64,000 nucleotides of DNA from Branchiostoma floridae. Its lineage: Eukaryota > Chordata > Leptocardii > Amphioxiformes > Branchiostomatidae. The notes beneath the pieces were generated by a model. It had not been told where the DNA came from and did no database searches. It saw nothing but the letters and a program-made list of their open reading frames with translations. The position numbers were made by a program, and so were the translations under genes. Where the stretch lies: NCBI RefSeq assembly GCF_000003815.2, contig NC_049981.1:26993785-27057784 (forward strand), in the 5' to 3' direction. Below are positions 23,412-35,644 of this stretch, piece after piece; the stretch's first letter is position 1, and every line of letters starts with the position of its first letter.

Positions 23412-23619
23412 NNNNNNNNNNNNNNNNNNNNNNNNNNNNNNNNNNNNNNNNNNNNNNNNNNNNNNNNNNNNNNNNNNNNNNNNNNNNNNNNNNNNNNNNN
23501 NNNNNNNNNNNNNNNNNNNNNNNNNNNNNNNNNNNNNNNNNNNNNNNNNNNNNNNNNNNNNNNNNNNNNNNNNNNNNNNNNNNNNNNNNNNNNNNNNNNN
23601 NNNNNNNNNNNNNNNNNNN
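23412..23619. other. Assembly gap (208 N)
   Basis: A run of N inside intron 4. The true content and length are unknown. Confidence 0.99.
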
Positions 23620-24523
23620 CTTAATAATGGGAGGGAAATATGCAGCAGTTTCTGAAGGTTTTTTAAAGTGAAGAATGACTTAGATGCTGTCTACAGTTTC
23701 TACATGCGTAACTCATGCTTGTTAAGGCAGAATATTGCCTCTAAACCCCACCTGAAAGTACAAAGCTGGTGCTCTCAGCACTACCTGCTCACAAGGTAGC
23801 CATTCCAGTGTGTCCCCGCTGCCACGATCGCGCCCATTTTTCAAACTTATCACGGAACTACATCTCGCCAGACCTCCTGTTCGCAGCATGACTCCCGGAG
23901 ACGCGGGCAAAGTACATTAGCGGGGCCTAGGATTACTGTAGGATTGATGTGAAGAGATGTCCTCTATACTGCAGTAACAGGTAGTTCAGTTACACTTACA
24001 CTGTATGGGGTACAGGCCTGACCTAGTAGGAAATGGGCCCACATAGAAGTATACAAATGGCAGCTCTGCTGGCTTTTTCTTATCATGTTTGGTAGCAATC
24101 AGTCATACTCTAGCCGAGAAGTCTCAAACGCTATGTTAAAATAGGGCTGGATAAAGTCTCCCGGGATTCAAATTTTTCATTTTGTTGTCAGCTTATGGTA
24201 ACCAATTCTGTGCCTATGAACAGTGAAACTGTTAGATTTGTCTTGACTTTGTGTAACTCATTGTTATGTGAAAATGGCTGGGGCTATAGCGAGAAATTGG
24301 CCTGAATAAATGATGATGACTGGTGTGATGTTTCATATCAAAACCCTGTTCATGTTTTCGTCCTCCAAGAAATGATTATTTTGATGGGCCATGTAAAACA
24401 TTGGAACCCTGGGTGGTCTTGGCCAATTGCTGATATTTATTTGCACATTTATAGCAAATATGATGTTCATTTACACATTTGTATATTAATTTGCATTGTC
24501 TTTTTTATTCTCATGCGTCTCTA

Positions 24524-24630
24524 TAGCCTGACTAAATATTGCTAAGTAATAGCAGCCGGGCCAACATCCGTTGGCCAGTTATAGCCCTGGACAGCAAAGA
24601 TTGTGTCACACAAACTAGCGTCTATACATT
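24524..24630. repeat. Dispersed repeat, copy A
   Basis: TAGCCTGACTAAATATTGCT then CCAACATCCG, GGCCAGTTATAGCCCTGGA and GTCACACAAACTA. A collinear copy lies at 55076-55195. Confidence 0.6.
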
Positions 24631-25589
24631 TGTATGTACTTAGACAAGATAGTGTCAGAGACTCAGAAAATTTACCTTTTGTTGTTGATAATTAATGTGT
24701 CAATATCTTTCATTGATAGATGTCAATCACAGTCATGCAAAAGCAAAAGTGGTAGCACTGATTGTGTATTAAGCAGTTAATACTTTTTCGTGAAGTTAAT
24801 GCATAGCCCTAAGTTTGCTACCATGCCGATAATGCCTCATAGCAGTTTTACAAGTGTCAGTTCATTGCCCTTTAACTTTGAATCAGTTGCCTTCTTTTGT
24901 AGAGTAAGTGAGAAACTTTGGAAAGTTGTGACAGATTTCTATTGAGCCATGTTCCTAACTGGTGTTCTGTACTACCTGGATCATCCTACTTCCCCATTGT
25001 CCTCGTCCTTCAGGAGAACTTGGTGTTAGACAGGGATGTAACAAAATGACACCTCCTGACATCGCAATTCTATTTAGCACAAGACCTCCTTGTACCCACT
25101 GCCAATAAATCTCTGACCCCTAGCCCCAGAGGAGGTTTATGCCTTCTGCTATTACATTTTGCATAGCCCTGGCTGTCACGGAAAAGATTATGACCCTCCC
25201 AATATGTCACAGGGGGCAGCCGAAGAGCCAAAAAGAGGAAGAATAGAAAAATTGCTCCAGGAGACCCATGCATCATGTATTGATGACGGTCCACATCCCT
25301 GACAAAAAGTTCAATTACACACTTAAAAAGAAGTCATCAATATGGGTACTGCTGGAGCAATTAGTCATCCCAGGCCAGTCAATACTTTCTTCAAAGTGCT
25401 GTCAGATTCTGAAGTCTGATAGCTAGCCAGGTCTTCCCACTGCAACCTTTCCCATCACCTTTATCCCCTCCTGTCATTAGTTTTGTCCCTAAGAACTTTC
25501 CCTGACCCTGCAGATACCTCAGACCCGCTTTTGAAAAATTGAGATGTTCCTGGCACAAAAAGATCCTCGGTGTCTGCCACAAAACACCA

Positions 25590-27000
25590 TTTCCTGCGCG
25601 GAGGAAATCGGAGGTGGAATGATGTTCTTCTACAAAGAGAGATGTTGGGGATTGTATCGGGGATCTTAACCCCTTCGATGCCGCGATGTCTGAACCAGTG
25701 TGCCTGAGAAGATTAGGGGAAAGACTGCTGTCAGTGAAGGCACAGCTTATCGACTATTATTGCTATAAGTGTAATTTGTGAGTGGAGAAGATTATTTGGA
25801 AGCTGGCGGGTGATATAAATCATACAAACGAACAAGCTTTAATTAGTTACAGAGATACAGAACATTCCCACATTTGGGGTTGGACGTAATGATGACGGAT
25901 GATAGCGGAATCACATAAACACGGAAAATGAACCAACCAAGTATTTGGATTTCCAATTTCGCGCATTTGGAGATTATGTGAAATTGCAATAACGATAACG
26001 ATCAGAGGGAATTTACATTTGTCAATTAGTCATCCAGGAAGAGGGGGTGAAGTTTTAATACATCTGTCTGCGGAGATTACATAGTATCGGAAGGAGAAGG
26101 GGTGAAAGAAGCACTTAATTGTTGGAGACAAAGATGTGTTCAGATGGTCTCTTTAGAGTGTCCTTTATCATATGTTAGTGTTATCATAAAAAGGGTAGTT
26201 AAATGTAATGAAACTGTAGAAACTAGTAAAGATAGTGAAAGAGTCAAGTGATGCTATCCTTTCACTAGGGCACGCAAGTGAGGAAATGCATGAACAGCTT
26301 GCATTCTCATAATCGTCGACGGGGATTTTCCGCGTAAAAGCGTAATTTTTCACCCGCGTTAGTTAAACGTGTGTAGTACTAATGAGCGGGAATTAAAGCT
26401 AGTAAGAAGATATTGCTGGCAAGTGTCCTGACATAAACCAGTCTGGCATGGTCGGCAAAAGCTGTCCTTGATGGAATGCTTTCTCAAGTGGAGAAGACAT
26501 TTTCTTGAGGATAACATAACTCACTTCTCATAAGGAGATTCCAAGCCATTAAGAAGACAAGAAGTACGGACGGCGGTGCCCGTCCTGCGGTAATGTTCCC
26601 AACAGTGTGGGCCGGGAAGTAAACTTATCATAACCTCGGGGTGGGAGATTTCTCTACAGGTTGGTCCATTTGGGCTGGGATCCTTTCACTGGGAAATCTG
26701 ACATTTAGACAGTCTTGTGGATGAAATATTGCCGTAACCTGCATTACCAATAGAACAGCCACCCGGTAAAATATGGACCAGTCAAGGAAATAGCCAAGTA
26801 GTCAGAACAGGCTACTTTACATTGTCCTCCAAGGGGCAGATTTTCCGGCGAGGGTTTATCATCGTGATTACAGTCATTTCAAGTGATGAGGCCAAAGTGA
26901 ATTACGACGGGGACGGGGAAAGTTCGTGCTCGGGGTGCCCAAGGATTGATGACAGGATTACCAACCTACCGGCTCCATTCTAAATCACCCAGGAAGTGTA
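25590..27000. promoter_or_regulatory. Repeat-poor block in intron 4, candidate regulatory
   Basis: About 1.4 kb without simple repeats or visible transposons, differing in texture from the AT-rich flanks. It includes TGATATAAATCATAC, GCTTTAATTAGTTAC, GACGTAATGATGACGG, GCGTAATTTTTCACC and CTAATGAGCGGGAATTAAAG. Candidate cluster of conserved elements; this needs alignment to another species. Confidence 0.3.
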
Positions 27001-27019
27001 ATGCCGGCTGAGTGCGTCC

Positions 27020-27085
27020 GGACTGTAGCGGGAACCAGTGCTTTATCGTAGGGTCAGGGGTTCGAGTCCCATTCCTACTAAGGCT
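27020..27085 (+). repeat. tRNA-like fragment (B box)
   Basis: GGGGTTCGAGTCCCATTCC at about 27057-27075 is a polymerase III B box in T-arm context. No convincing A box or cloverleaf is present, so it is a SINE or tRNA relic, not a tRNA gene. Confidence 0.4.
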
Positions 27086-27089
27086 GGCT

Positions 27090-28380
27090 AAATCACCTTG
27101 TGGGATTATGAACTCTGCCTCTCTGGGCTAAATCACCTGGCCAAAGTGTCCCCAAAATCTGCATGGAAGCTAATGAAGATGGCAGGAGAGAAACACTTTT
27201 AGTGGAAGGTCAATGTCGGGAGGCATGTCCTGTACTTTGTGGTAGAATTGCCAGAGTGACATTTGGTAAAAGTACAATGTCACTGGCTATATAGCTTTTT
27301 GGCTACTGAGACGTCAACACTGAAAGTGCTGTCTACAATTTGCTGCAATCCATTGAAAGAGGGGAGGGATTTGAGCTCATATTTATATACTAGTAGTACT
27401 GTATTCCACTTTGCCAAGTTAGCGGTGTTATATTTATGGGACTGACTTTACTTGGTAACTACAGTCTGAAAGAAAGTTGCCAAGTAAATTGCTTGCAAGA
27501 TTTAGTCCCTGCTTCCTAATGACAAGACCTGACCATAAGTGAAAAATTAGAGACATTCAGTCAAGAATTATCCTTCTTAAGATTACCCGCAAATGAACAA
27601 ACACAGGCAAAGACATAAACTCCTTGGCAAGTTGCCTCATGGGTAGCAAGGTAAGATTTGAATATGTCTTTGTTGATTTTGGTAATATCTCAGCTAAAAC
27701 AACAAAAATTATCACAAAACATCTGCTCATAACTTTTTGAGTCACTGTGTCTTCAGGAAAACATTGCAGGAAACATTATTTTGAGTTGCACTTATCATAT
27801 GATCAAAATAAGCTTGAGCTTTTTGAGTTCTATGTTGAAAATGGGACAGCAGAAAAGTCAAAATTCTTTTTCATCAAAATCAATCTTGTTTCATTGATTT
27901 TGAAATTATTAACTACAGAAGAAAATCATCTAAGTAAAAAAAAGTAACAATTTTTTGTCCATAAAAACAGCTGTAAAATATTAAGGGAGGGAAAGATATT
28001 GCTCCCAACAGTTTTGCTGAATTGCCAAGTCAGAAGTGATTGCTGCTGTTCTATTGACATGGGCTATTTATGAAGGCAGGTATCTCCTCTGTCACTGTTA
28101 ATCTTGAAGAATGAGCAGCTTGATTTTTCTCCCTGTTCAACAATACATATTGCACAGGTTGCTGCTACTTCACAAATGAGGCAATACATCTCACATGGGC
28201 ACCTCGTTTTGTGCTCAATAGTAGTTATGCCACGAGTACAATATGTACTTTTATGTGACACCAAGCCCCCTGTCACATACTTTGTACGATGGGTTTACGA
28301 CCGCAAATTGGGAACAGGCTTGGATGTGTTGTGTAGCATTTAGCTGTCTTGATGGGAGGATTTCATACATCCTTATTCTG
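27090..28380. other. Intron 4 segment, no feature
   Basis: AT-rich DNA without a supported feature. Confidence 0.4.
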
Positions 28381-28385
28381 CTGTA

Positions 28386-28650
28386 TAGACTGGCGCAATG
28401 GCCAAGTGAGAAGAGTGTTCACCTTCATTCAGTAGATCGTGAGTGTGATTCCCAGACAAGCTATATCAAAGGCTATAGAAATGGCACATACTGCCTTCTC
28501 AGCTTAGCACTCAGCATTTGGGAAAGAGTATTAGAGTTAAAGTTAAACACACAACGCTACCAGTGGACTAGCCCCCTGCTGTATGTAGTCATTGCATAAA
28601 CTTGTGTGGCCCAAGTCCTATAGAAACAGAGATGGGCACCAAGCTATGCA
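28386..28650 (+). repeat. tRNA-derived SINE
   Basis: An A box-like TGGCCAAGTGAGAAG (28399-28413) is followed about 45 bases later by a degenerate B box GTGTGATTCCC (28443-28453). The 200-base body then includes CAGCTTAGCACTCAGCAT, ACCAGTGGACTAGCCCC and GAGATGGGCACCAAGC. Gross structure is that of a tRNA SINE. The family name is not certain. Confidence 0.6.
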
Positions 28651-28654
28651 CAGT

Positions 28655-30280
28655 CTTTAACTTTTTACTTTTATTGTCTTGCAAATTCTTTCTAAAAGTT
28701 GTATAACAAAAAATTATATGGCGTGATCGCACCTGAAATGGAGAGCCATGTTCAGGTTTGTATAGGCTAGCATAGTTTTATCCCAAAAAAGGGATTAAAT
28801 CTAGTTTTCATAATACTTATATTACATAATACTTATATTACACGCAGAATAGAATACAGATATTCAGAATTACGGAAAAAAGAACTACCCAGAAAAAAAG
28901 TGGAATGTTATTTTGCATGCAGTAGTATTTGTGATTTAGTCTTGTTTTAACACCCCCTCCCCCAAAGATATTCTTTATTACTGGATACCCACTACCTAGA
29001 AAGTGGAGCCATCATGGCCTGTGCAGCCGTGACAGTGAGGAATGGGTACTGTCAGTAGCTTGCGTGTTTCAGTATAGATCGCATCGTGTACGTTTTCAAC
29101 TTGAAAGGCCATCCAGAAAGCAGCTGATTTGTGCTTGTCAGCAGCCGACCGGTACCATTTTATCAAGTCCTGTCCTCTGGATCCCCCCCTCCTAACTTGT
29201 ATTGCTCATGTGTGTATTTTTGACCCCGCGGTAGACTTCAGAACTAGTAATCAATTCAGGGAAACTTTCTGCTCGTGCTTATGATTGGAAATTTCCGTAC
29301 GTCATCGGTGACAGTGTTTAATGCCTGCAATATTACAGCTCGTCCTCGTTATAAGAGGACACAAATGAGATAATATGTACCTATCCTGTTTGAAAAATGG
29401 GGCTAGCTCTCCGTTCATTTGTCAAAATTAGTTGAGGACTGTAACCCTTGCAGTCTGCCACAGCGGGCTATATTGATGCGCTGTGAATAGAATATCCTTT
29501 ATGCAACTTGCTTCTGATTATGTTTCACTACTTGAATGGGTGAAGAGAATTGATATGCCTCCTACAGTGTCGATGTGTTGGTGATCATTTGTCAAAATTA
29601 GACAAGCAATGTTGGCTGATATTTCATTATCAACAGTTAGGTTTGCAGTCTATCCTTGATATTGAAAAATTGGCTCGTACTAAGCAACATTTGGTTGGTT
29701 TTAAGTGGAGTTATGAAGATAAGATTTTGTGTTGTCTGATTTTGGGTAATATCTTTTTCATACATTTAGATAATCTTGTCGAATTCAAACCAGAGATACA
29801 TTGCATGCATGTACATCGAGAGCCTCACATTGACCAATATCTAGATTTTAACAAAGGTAATCGATATTGTTTTGCTGACTTGTTAAGACTTTATGCAAGT
29901 TAGATAATTAATCTTTTCTGGTAGAATTTATATTACTAATTAACTGTACAGATTGCAGTATTTTACATACCTGCGAACTGAGAAGTTCAAGGATGGACCA
30001 TGTACAATATCACCTTAGATTCAGTGATTTCAGTTATACTTCTAGGGGAGGGGGTGAACATATAATAATTGTTACTTGAAGGCAAGCACAAGCACAAGTT
30101 ATTACTTTCTTTACTCACACTAGTCTTTTAACCTTTTTGTATGGAAGCAATAAAATGCACCATAACTTTCATGTGGTAACAAAATAGATCTATAAAATAA
30201 ATCTTAAACTTCTACTTACTATGTACAATCAAGGCATAATTGTGTAAAATATAATACAAATAGGTCTATCAGGTGGGGCT
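28655..30280. other. Intron 4 segment with AT-rich open frame
   Basis: It contains a + strand frame without stops from 29544 to 29903 (no good ATG start), Cys- and Leu-rich, with no domain I recognise. The segment is otherwise featureless. A tandem doubling of CATAATACTTATATTA lies near 28809-28842. Confidence 0.35.
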
Positions 30281-30284
30281 AAGC

Positions 30285-30415
30285 GTTGGTTTCAATATTT
30301 TTTCTAAAAACAAAGGAATCTTTTTTTTATTTGCCGATCTTACAACTATTACAATACAAAGATAGGCAAATAAAGAAAAGATTCCTTTGTTTTTACAAAA
30401 AATATTGAAAGCAAT
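30285..30415. mobile_element. Foldback element
   Basis: Arms of about 55 bases (30285-30340 and 30361-30415) are nearly perfect inverted copies, including TTTCAATATTTTTT, AAAAACAAAGGAATC and TTTATTTGCC, around a loop of about 20 bases. The transcript would form a long near-perfect hairpin. Confidence 0.8.
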
Positions 30416-30419
30416 GCCC

Positions 30420-32140
30420 TTCTATACAGTGTATTCAGATAGAAGGGCATGAAATTTTCTTATTGATCATAACCAATAGATTGCCAACACATATTCAACA
30501 AAATAAAAGAAAAAGTTGTAACCTTTAATAACTGTGGTACAGTGCGTTTCCACCTACCCGTATTCGGGTGGTATTGATTCTAATCAATCACTATTATCTC
30601 CATTCAGCCTGTGTAATTTATCCTCTATGTGACCTTTCCTGCAAATGACATTGTGATAGGTGACCAATTACCATAATAACATTATGCAAATCTGTGTGTG
30701 ACAATTAGAAATGCATCATTACCTTATCTAGTGCAAAGAAAAAAAATGATACAGACAGGACAAAAGAGAAGTGTGGAGTTCACCATGTTCCAAAGTTGTG
30801 TGGTTAACCAGAATGTTTCTCCGGATGATGCGCCTTGTGAACACACCTGTGTTATTGCCGTTACTGCGGGAACTCAATTTCATGCTAATGACTTCGTCAA
30901 GCGCTAGAAATTGACGAACTGCTAGAAATTGACACTTCCCGTCTGCCTTGATGAAGAATCATCGTCTTCGTCTGATTGTCCCTTTCCTTATTATCAGGCA
31001 CAAGCAAGGTCTCACCGCCGCACTTGGCTGCCTTTTCTTCTTTGCTGAGTTACACAACTTTTGTCCAAGCACCTTGCCATAGAAAAAGATTCCACACCAA
31101 TTAACTTTCTTGGTCCTTGGATAACTTGAAATAGAAACCCACTGTTAAAAAGAGGACTGGAGAAAAATAGAGGAAAACTTGACTTTGGCTATATTTACTT
31201 ATGGAACCAAGGAACAGACGTTCCCTGTTGGACTCCTCTTTCGTGTTGATCTTCCAATTTAACTTTATTCTTCAAGATCTAAATAACAACGTAAGCTGGA
31301 CTCAGTCTACTGGCTGCATATGTACTTTTGTGTACCCAAAATCCAAGCTGCACACCAGCCACTGTGCACCTGGCTGAAGATGCACTGGTACTTGTATATG
31401 CGTAGGATTTAATACATGCATACATTATAATGGTACTTTAGTACATTAGTACCGAGCATATTCTTGACAATTAAGTGTCAGTCAAAGAATCACCAAACCC
31501 TTTTTGTAGTACTTGTTTGAAACTTTTTAAAAGTCCAATAACTATGGAATTTCAGACCCAAGCTCTGAAGAGTTTGTAACTAGAATTTGCTGACGCTCCA
31601 CTTTATTTAAATTTTGATGTAAGGTGCACCCAGTGCACCCATTCCTTAAAATAAATTTCGAGCCCTGCCCATCAGTATGTGCACCCAGCCCCCAACTACC
31701 CCCCACCCCCACCCCACAGTAGAATCCCTTGCCCTTTGTTTCCCAGTCCCCCAGGCGGAGACAGGCAGCAGAATTCCTGCCTGGTTCTGCCTCATCAGAT
31801 CACAGCTTCCCAAGATGGATGTTGATTGACTTGTGGCCTCCTGGGATCCATCCTTAATCACCTACCTGTTCAACCCTACACTAATATATGGTCCTTTAAA
31901 CAATGATAGATTGAGCTGTGTGATTAATTACTGCTTCATTAAAAACTTGCTTAATCAAGCCCTCATCAATCCTGGAGGATGGAGATGGATCCGCAAGTGA
32001 TGAAGGGGCGGCTGTGGTTAGGAAGGATTACACCTGACAGTGCCAGGTGGCTTCATTTGCACCCAGGATCACACATGCTCCCCCTGGACCAGTCAGTAAC
32101 CTGTCTTCAGCTCACAACAGTTGCAAATCTAAGCCTTGGA
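30420..32140. other. Intron 4 segment, no feature
   Basis: Intronic DNA with only short chance frames. A C-rich stretch lies at about 31690-31720. Confidence 0.4.
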
Positions 32141-32424
32141 TTCTAGTTGTTTGTTAGGAATAGGGTCGTTTCTAGCTTTAGTTATTTTCTCTCCCACACA
32201 TTGTTTGGGAAGCCAACTTTCAGTTGTTAAATCAAGGAGCTTTTTGATGAAAGATCCTTGGTTAAATGTATCTTTTTAGATCTTTTTAGATCTTCTAGTT
32301 GTTTGTTAGGAATAGGGTTGTCTCTAGCTTTAGTTATTTTCTCTCCCACACATTGTTTGGGAAGCCAACTTTCAGTTGTTAAATCAAGGAGCTTTCTGAT
32401 GAAAGATCCTTGGTTAAATGTATC
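32141..32424. repeat. Tandem duplication, 132-bp unit, period 152
   Basis: 32141-32272 and 32293-32424 are copies with about three mismatches. The linker carries a doubled TCTTTTTAGA. A recent local duplication. Confidence 0.9.
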
Positions 32425-32600
32425 ATTTTAAGCTTTAATACACGAGTACATTTTCATGAATTTCAGTTTTCCGAGATGGATGGGGTGAAATTTGTGTCTA
32501 TCCCAACAGGCAATTTTATGTCCTGGGACAGGGTGTACACAGAGTGTTACAGTATGTATATATACCACTTAAAAGGTTGCAGTTATAGGTTGGTTGTGTA

Positions 32601-32655
32601 GAAGAATTCTCTTATATCTTGTATTCTACCAACCTGCGTTATTAATTTCGGAAGT
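32601..32655. repeat. Dispersed repeat, copy A
   Basis: GAAGAATTCTCTTATATC then GTATTCTACCAACCTG and TTTCGGAAG. A collinear copy lies at 50480-50535. Confidence 0.55.
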
Positions 32656-32969
32656 TGTAGAGTCATTAATCAAAACCTAATCTGTGTGTACTCCAATTGA
32701 CAAGGTAGTACTTCTAACTTTCACACAAGTGGTGCTGCCTTCTTGAACTTGAAGGATTGAGATTGTCGCTTGAGTTGTAAATTTGTAACTGATCCAAAAA
32801 ATGAACTGATCATTTACTGTCAATGGTTTTTGAATTCACATGTTACTGTTACCTGTTTGCACCATAGACATACAATGTACAATATACAACTCAAGCACAA
32901 GTGTCACCTTGGATGTGGAGGATGTTAGTGACCTACATGAAAAATTGTGTTTTTGTTTGTTTGTTTCTC

Positions 32970-32990
32970 TGTGTGTGTGTGTGTGTGTGT
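32970..32990. repeat. (GT)n microsatellite
   Basis: About ten GT units. Confidence 0.9.
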
Positions 32991-32994
32991 ATCT

Positions 32995-34210
32995 GCTATA
33001 TTTCTGAATATTTGTGGTCAGCAAGAACTCCAGAATCTGGATCAATTGTGATGATATTTATTAGACTGTGTGTAGCTGTTGGCAAGATGAAGGTCACAAT
33101 CAATTTCACCATTCCTAGCAGCTTTCATTGGCACTGCAGCAGAACTTTTGGTTTCTGTATTTTTTGTCCTGGATGTTGTAGGGTTTTGGTGACAGATATA
33201 TCTGGAAGAAGTGGTGTTGGTTTGGGTCCTCTGGCAGCTTTTTCTGGAGCTGCAGGGGCATAGTTTTAATAGAAATGTTATGTTTAAGAAATGCTGTGCC
33301 ACTAAACATCAGCTGATAGCTTAGTGTGGGACCACACACTAATTGGAGCACTGTAAAACTTGAAATATTTACATTGTTATTTGCGATCACTTCTTCACTG
33401 TGAACAGTTGCCATCATTTTTACATTATGTAAATAATATGATTTCAACTGTTCACCTCAGAGCTACCGCAAAGCTTAAAGCTTTTCACCCTGCTGCAAGA
33501 TTTAGATGCCGTGAATCTAAATAACCTTGCAGTAGTATAGCATGACAGGTACTTCAGAGATTTTGACAATGTAGAAAGTCTAGTCCTGTCAGCTGCATAT
33601 TGTCTGCCAGGTAATTGTGGGCACATTAATCATTCCTTTGTGATGTCCAAGTTGCCCCAATTCTATGTCTACATGCCCTCAAGTCATGGCTTATCACCCA
33701 TGCAGACAGTGGATGTCAAAACCCCCCAGTAAACAGTGGAGTAGGTTGTTCTACAAGTTCTAACTGTGCCCCAATTAATCAGTAGATAGATAGAATTGCT
33801 ATGTTAACTACTTTTCTTACTTTAAAGCCTTAATTACTGTCTACATTACTCAGCTTTCCAAAGTTCTAGAACCCCCATCCAGAACCTTTCCCGCTTTCCT
33901 GCAGGATTGTAGTTCCATCCTGTGTTGTGACATTATCAAGTAGCTGTGTGCAGCGTAGATGCTCTATACAGTGATGGCCATTTGAAGTGAACTCAGGATG
34001 GCAGTGACAAACTACACGTCGTCCACAATTCCTTATCAACTTGCCAGTTTTGCGTAGTAATCCCCGCTCTACGTAGCCCCTGACTGCCCCCTCTTTGATA
34101 TATGCATGATTTATAATATCGTTCATCTCCACTCCTTAGAAGGTGGGATGTTGACTACCATTGACAAGTCGCGCGTCAGATATGATTCTTGCCGAACTAG
34201 TCAAGTAATC
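32995..34210. other. Intron 4 segment, no feature
   Basis: Intronic DNA up to the second assembly gap. A palindromic pair near 33491-33532 (GCAAGATTTAG with CTAAATAACCTTGC) is the only structure noted. Confidence 0.4.
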
Positions 34211-34361
34211 NNNNNNNNNNNNNNNNNNNNNNNNNNNNNNNNNNNNNNNNNNNNNNNNNNNNNNNNNNNNNNNNNNNNNNNNNNNNNNNNNNNNNNNNNN
34301 NNNNNNNNNNNNNNNNNNNNNNNNNNNNNNNNNNNNNNNNNNNNNNNNNNNNNNNNNNNNN
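34211..34361. other. Assembly gap (151 N)
   Basis: A run of N inside intron 4. The true content and length are unknown. Confidence 0.99.
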
Positions 34362-35212
34362 AGCTTCATTCAATATAGCCAGTCCTCCCCTACGGGAAGC
34401 TTTCTTTGCAAAGATTGAAATATGGTCGCAGGTAGGACTAAGGACTCAATATTTGACCCCGACATATACTCTCGCACATGACGGATGTGGTACAAAAGTA
34501 CATGAGGATGAACGTCTCTACGTCTGTGTTTCAACAACTTTTTAAAAATCATTTGTCAGAGTACCTGTATGGGGTAGCCTTATCCTTACTTTAGCATGGT
34601 GGGTTTTGTCTACAAATTTAACCACATTTGTATCCACGTACATGTATAAATGTCATTGTTTTGTAGACCATTGAAGGTGACTGATACAATGCACAGACTT
34701 TCATATGAATGTGATATCCATGTATCAAAACAGCAAAGAGAGATAATTCATCCTGCAAACATTTTTGAAGAGCATCTTTTAGTCTAGAAAGAAAACAGAA
34801 TGCATATCAAACATCTTAAAAACAGCAAAACAGTCTACTGTAGTGCAATATAGAATTTTAACTCCCAATTTATAATGGCCTTATAATGGGCTAGAAATTA
34901 TGAAAATTACTCTTCTGTTACAGAGTCTCCTCAAAATCATAACATGCTCCATAGTTTGGAATAGTAGAGAGACCATACAGAGACCAGTACTTAGTTTATT
35001 TAGAAGTAACCTTAATGCTGACATTACCTTTTCTTTCACCTCTGCTTTCATCTCACAAGTCCCACAAGAGGCTGTATCCAATCTCCTGTGTTCGACACAA
35101 GTTGCTTTATCGTTTTTATCCCCTATAATTATGTACCTTCTTCGTTATTTCTGGCCCTGAATTGCTGAACCCTCCTCTCTGCCCACAATCTATATCTTAA
35201 CAAGCCACCCAA

Positions 35213-35640
35213 TTGTCCCTTATTTGGAATCTGTCTGCTCCGTTCTCCTCCTTGTGTTTGCGAGATCCGACTTTGAGCGGCCCTGACAGATGGTTTGTCA
35301 GATCTGATTCCCAGAGACGCCGTACCAAACAGTTCTATAAAGGCTCAGCCCGTCCGGCCGTTCTCCCCTCATCAGCGAATCATCCCTATCATTTTGCATC
35401 TTAAAACCGGGAAAGCGTTGACAGATAGCGTGTCAGTTTCGATTGAGGTTGAACCCCCCACATTTAAGCTGGAAGTTAGGGAATCGTTATGCCATCAAGT
35501 GAGCACAGTTATTCCCTGTCGGACCACATTATTGTCCATGACCCTCCTTTCTCAGTGCCTCCCCGCCCGTCTTATCGGCATTGACAGACTGATTTCACAT
35601 AAATCTAAGGCGGAGATCGATCTTGAGTGATTGCCACCTG
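35213..35640. promoter_or_regulatory. Candidate regulatory block with repeated TGACAG
   Basis: TGACAGATGG (35284), TGACAGATAG (35419) and TGACAGACTGATT (35582), with further GTCAG on the other strand, are MEIS/TGIF-type cores in a repeat-free stretch. GAGCGGCCCTGACAGATG at 35275-35292 recurs with one change at 38242. Enhancer identity is inferred. Confidence 0.35.
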
Positions 35641-35644
35641 AGGG

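Noticed and set aside
33042-33447. Possible genes on the minus strand with basic, Pro-rich frames
   Set aside because: Several frames overlap on both strands, none has splice signals or a known domain, and composition explains the openness.
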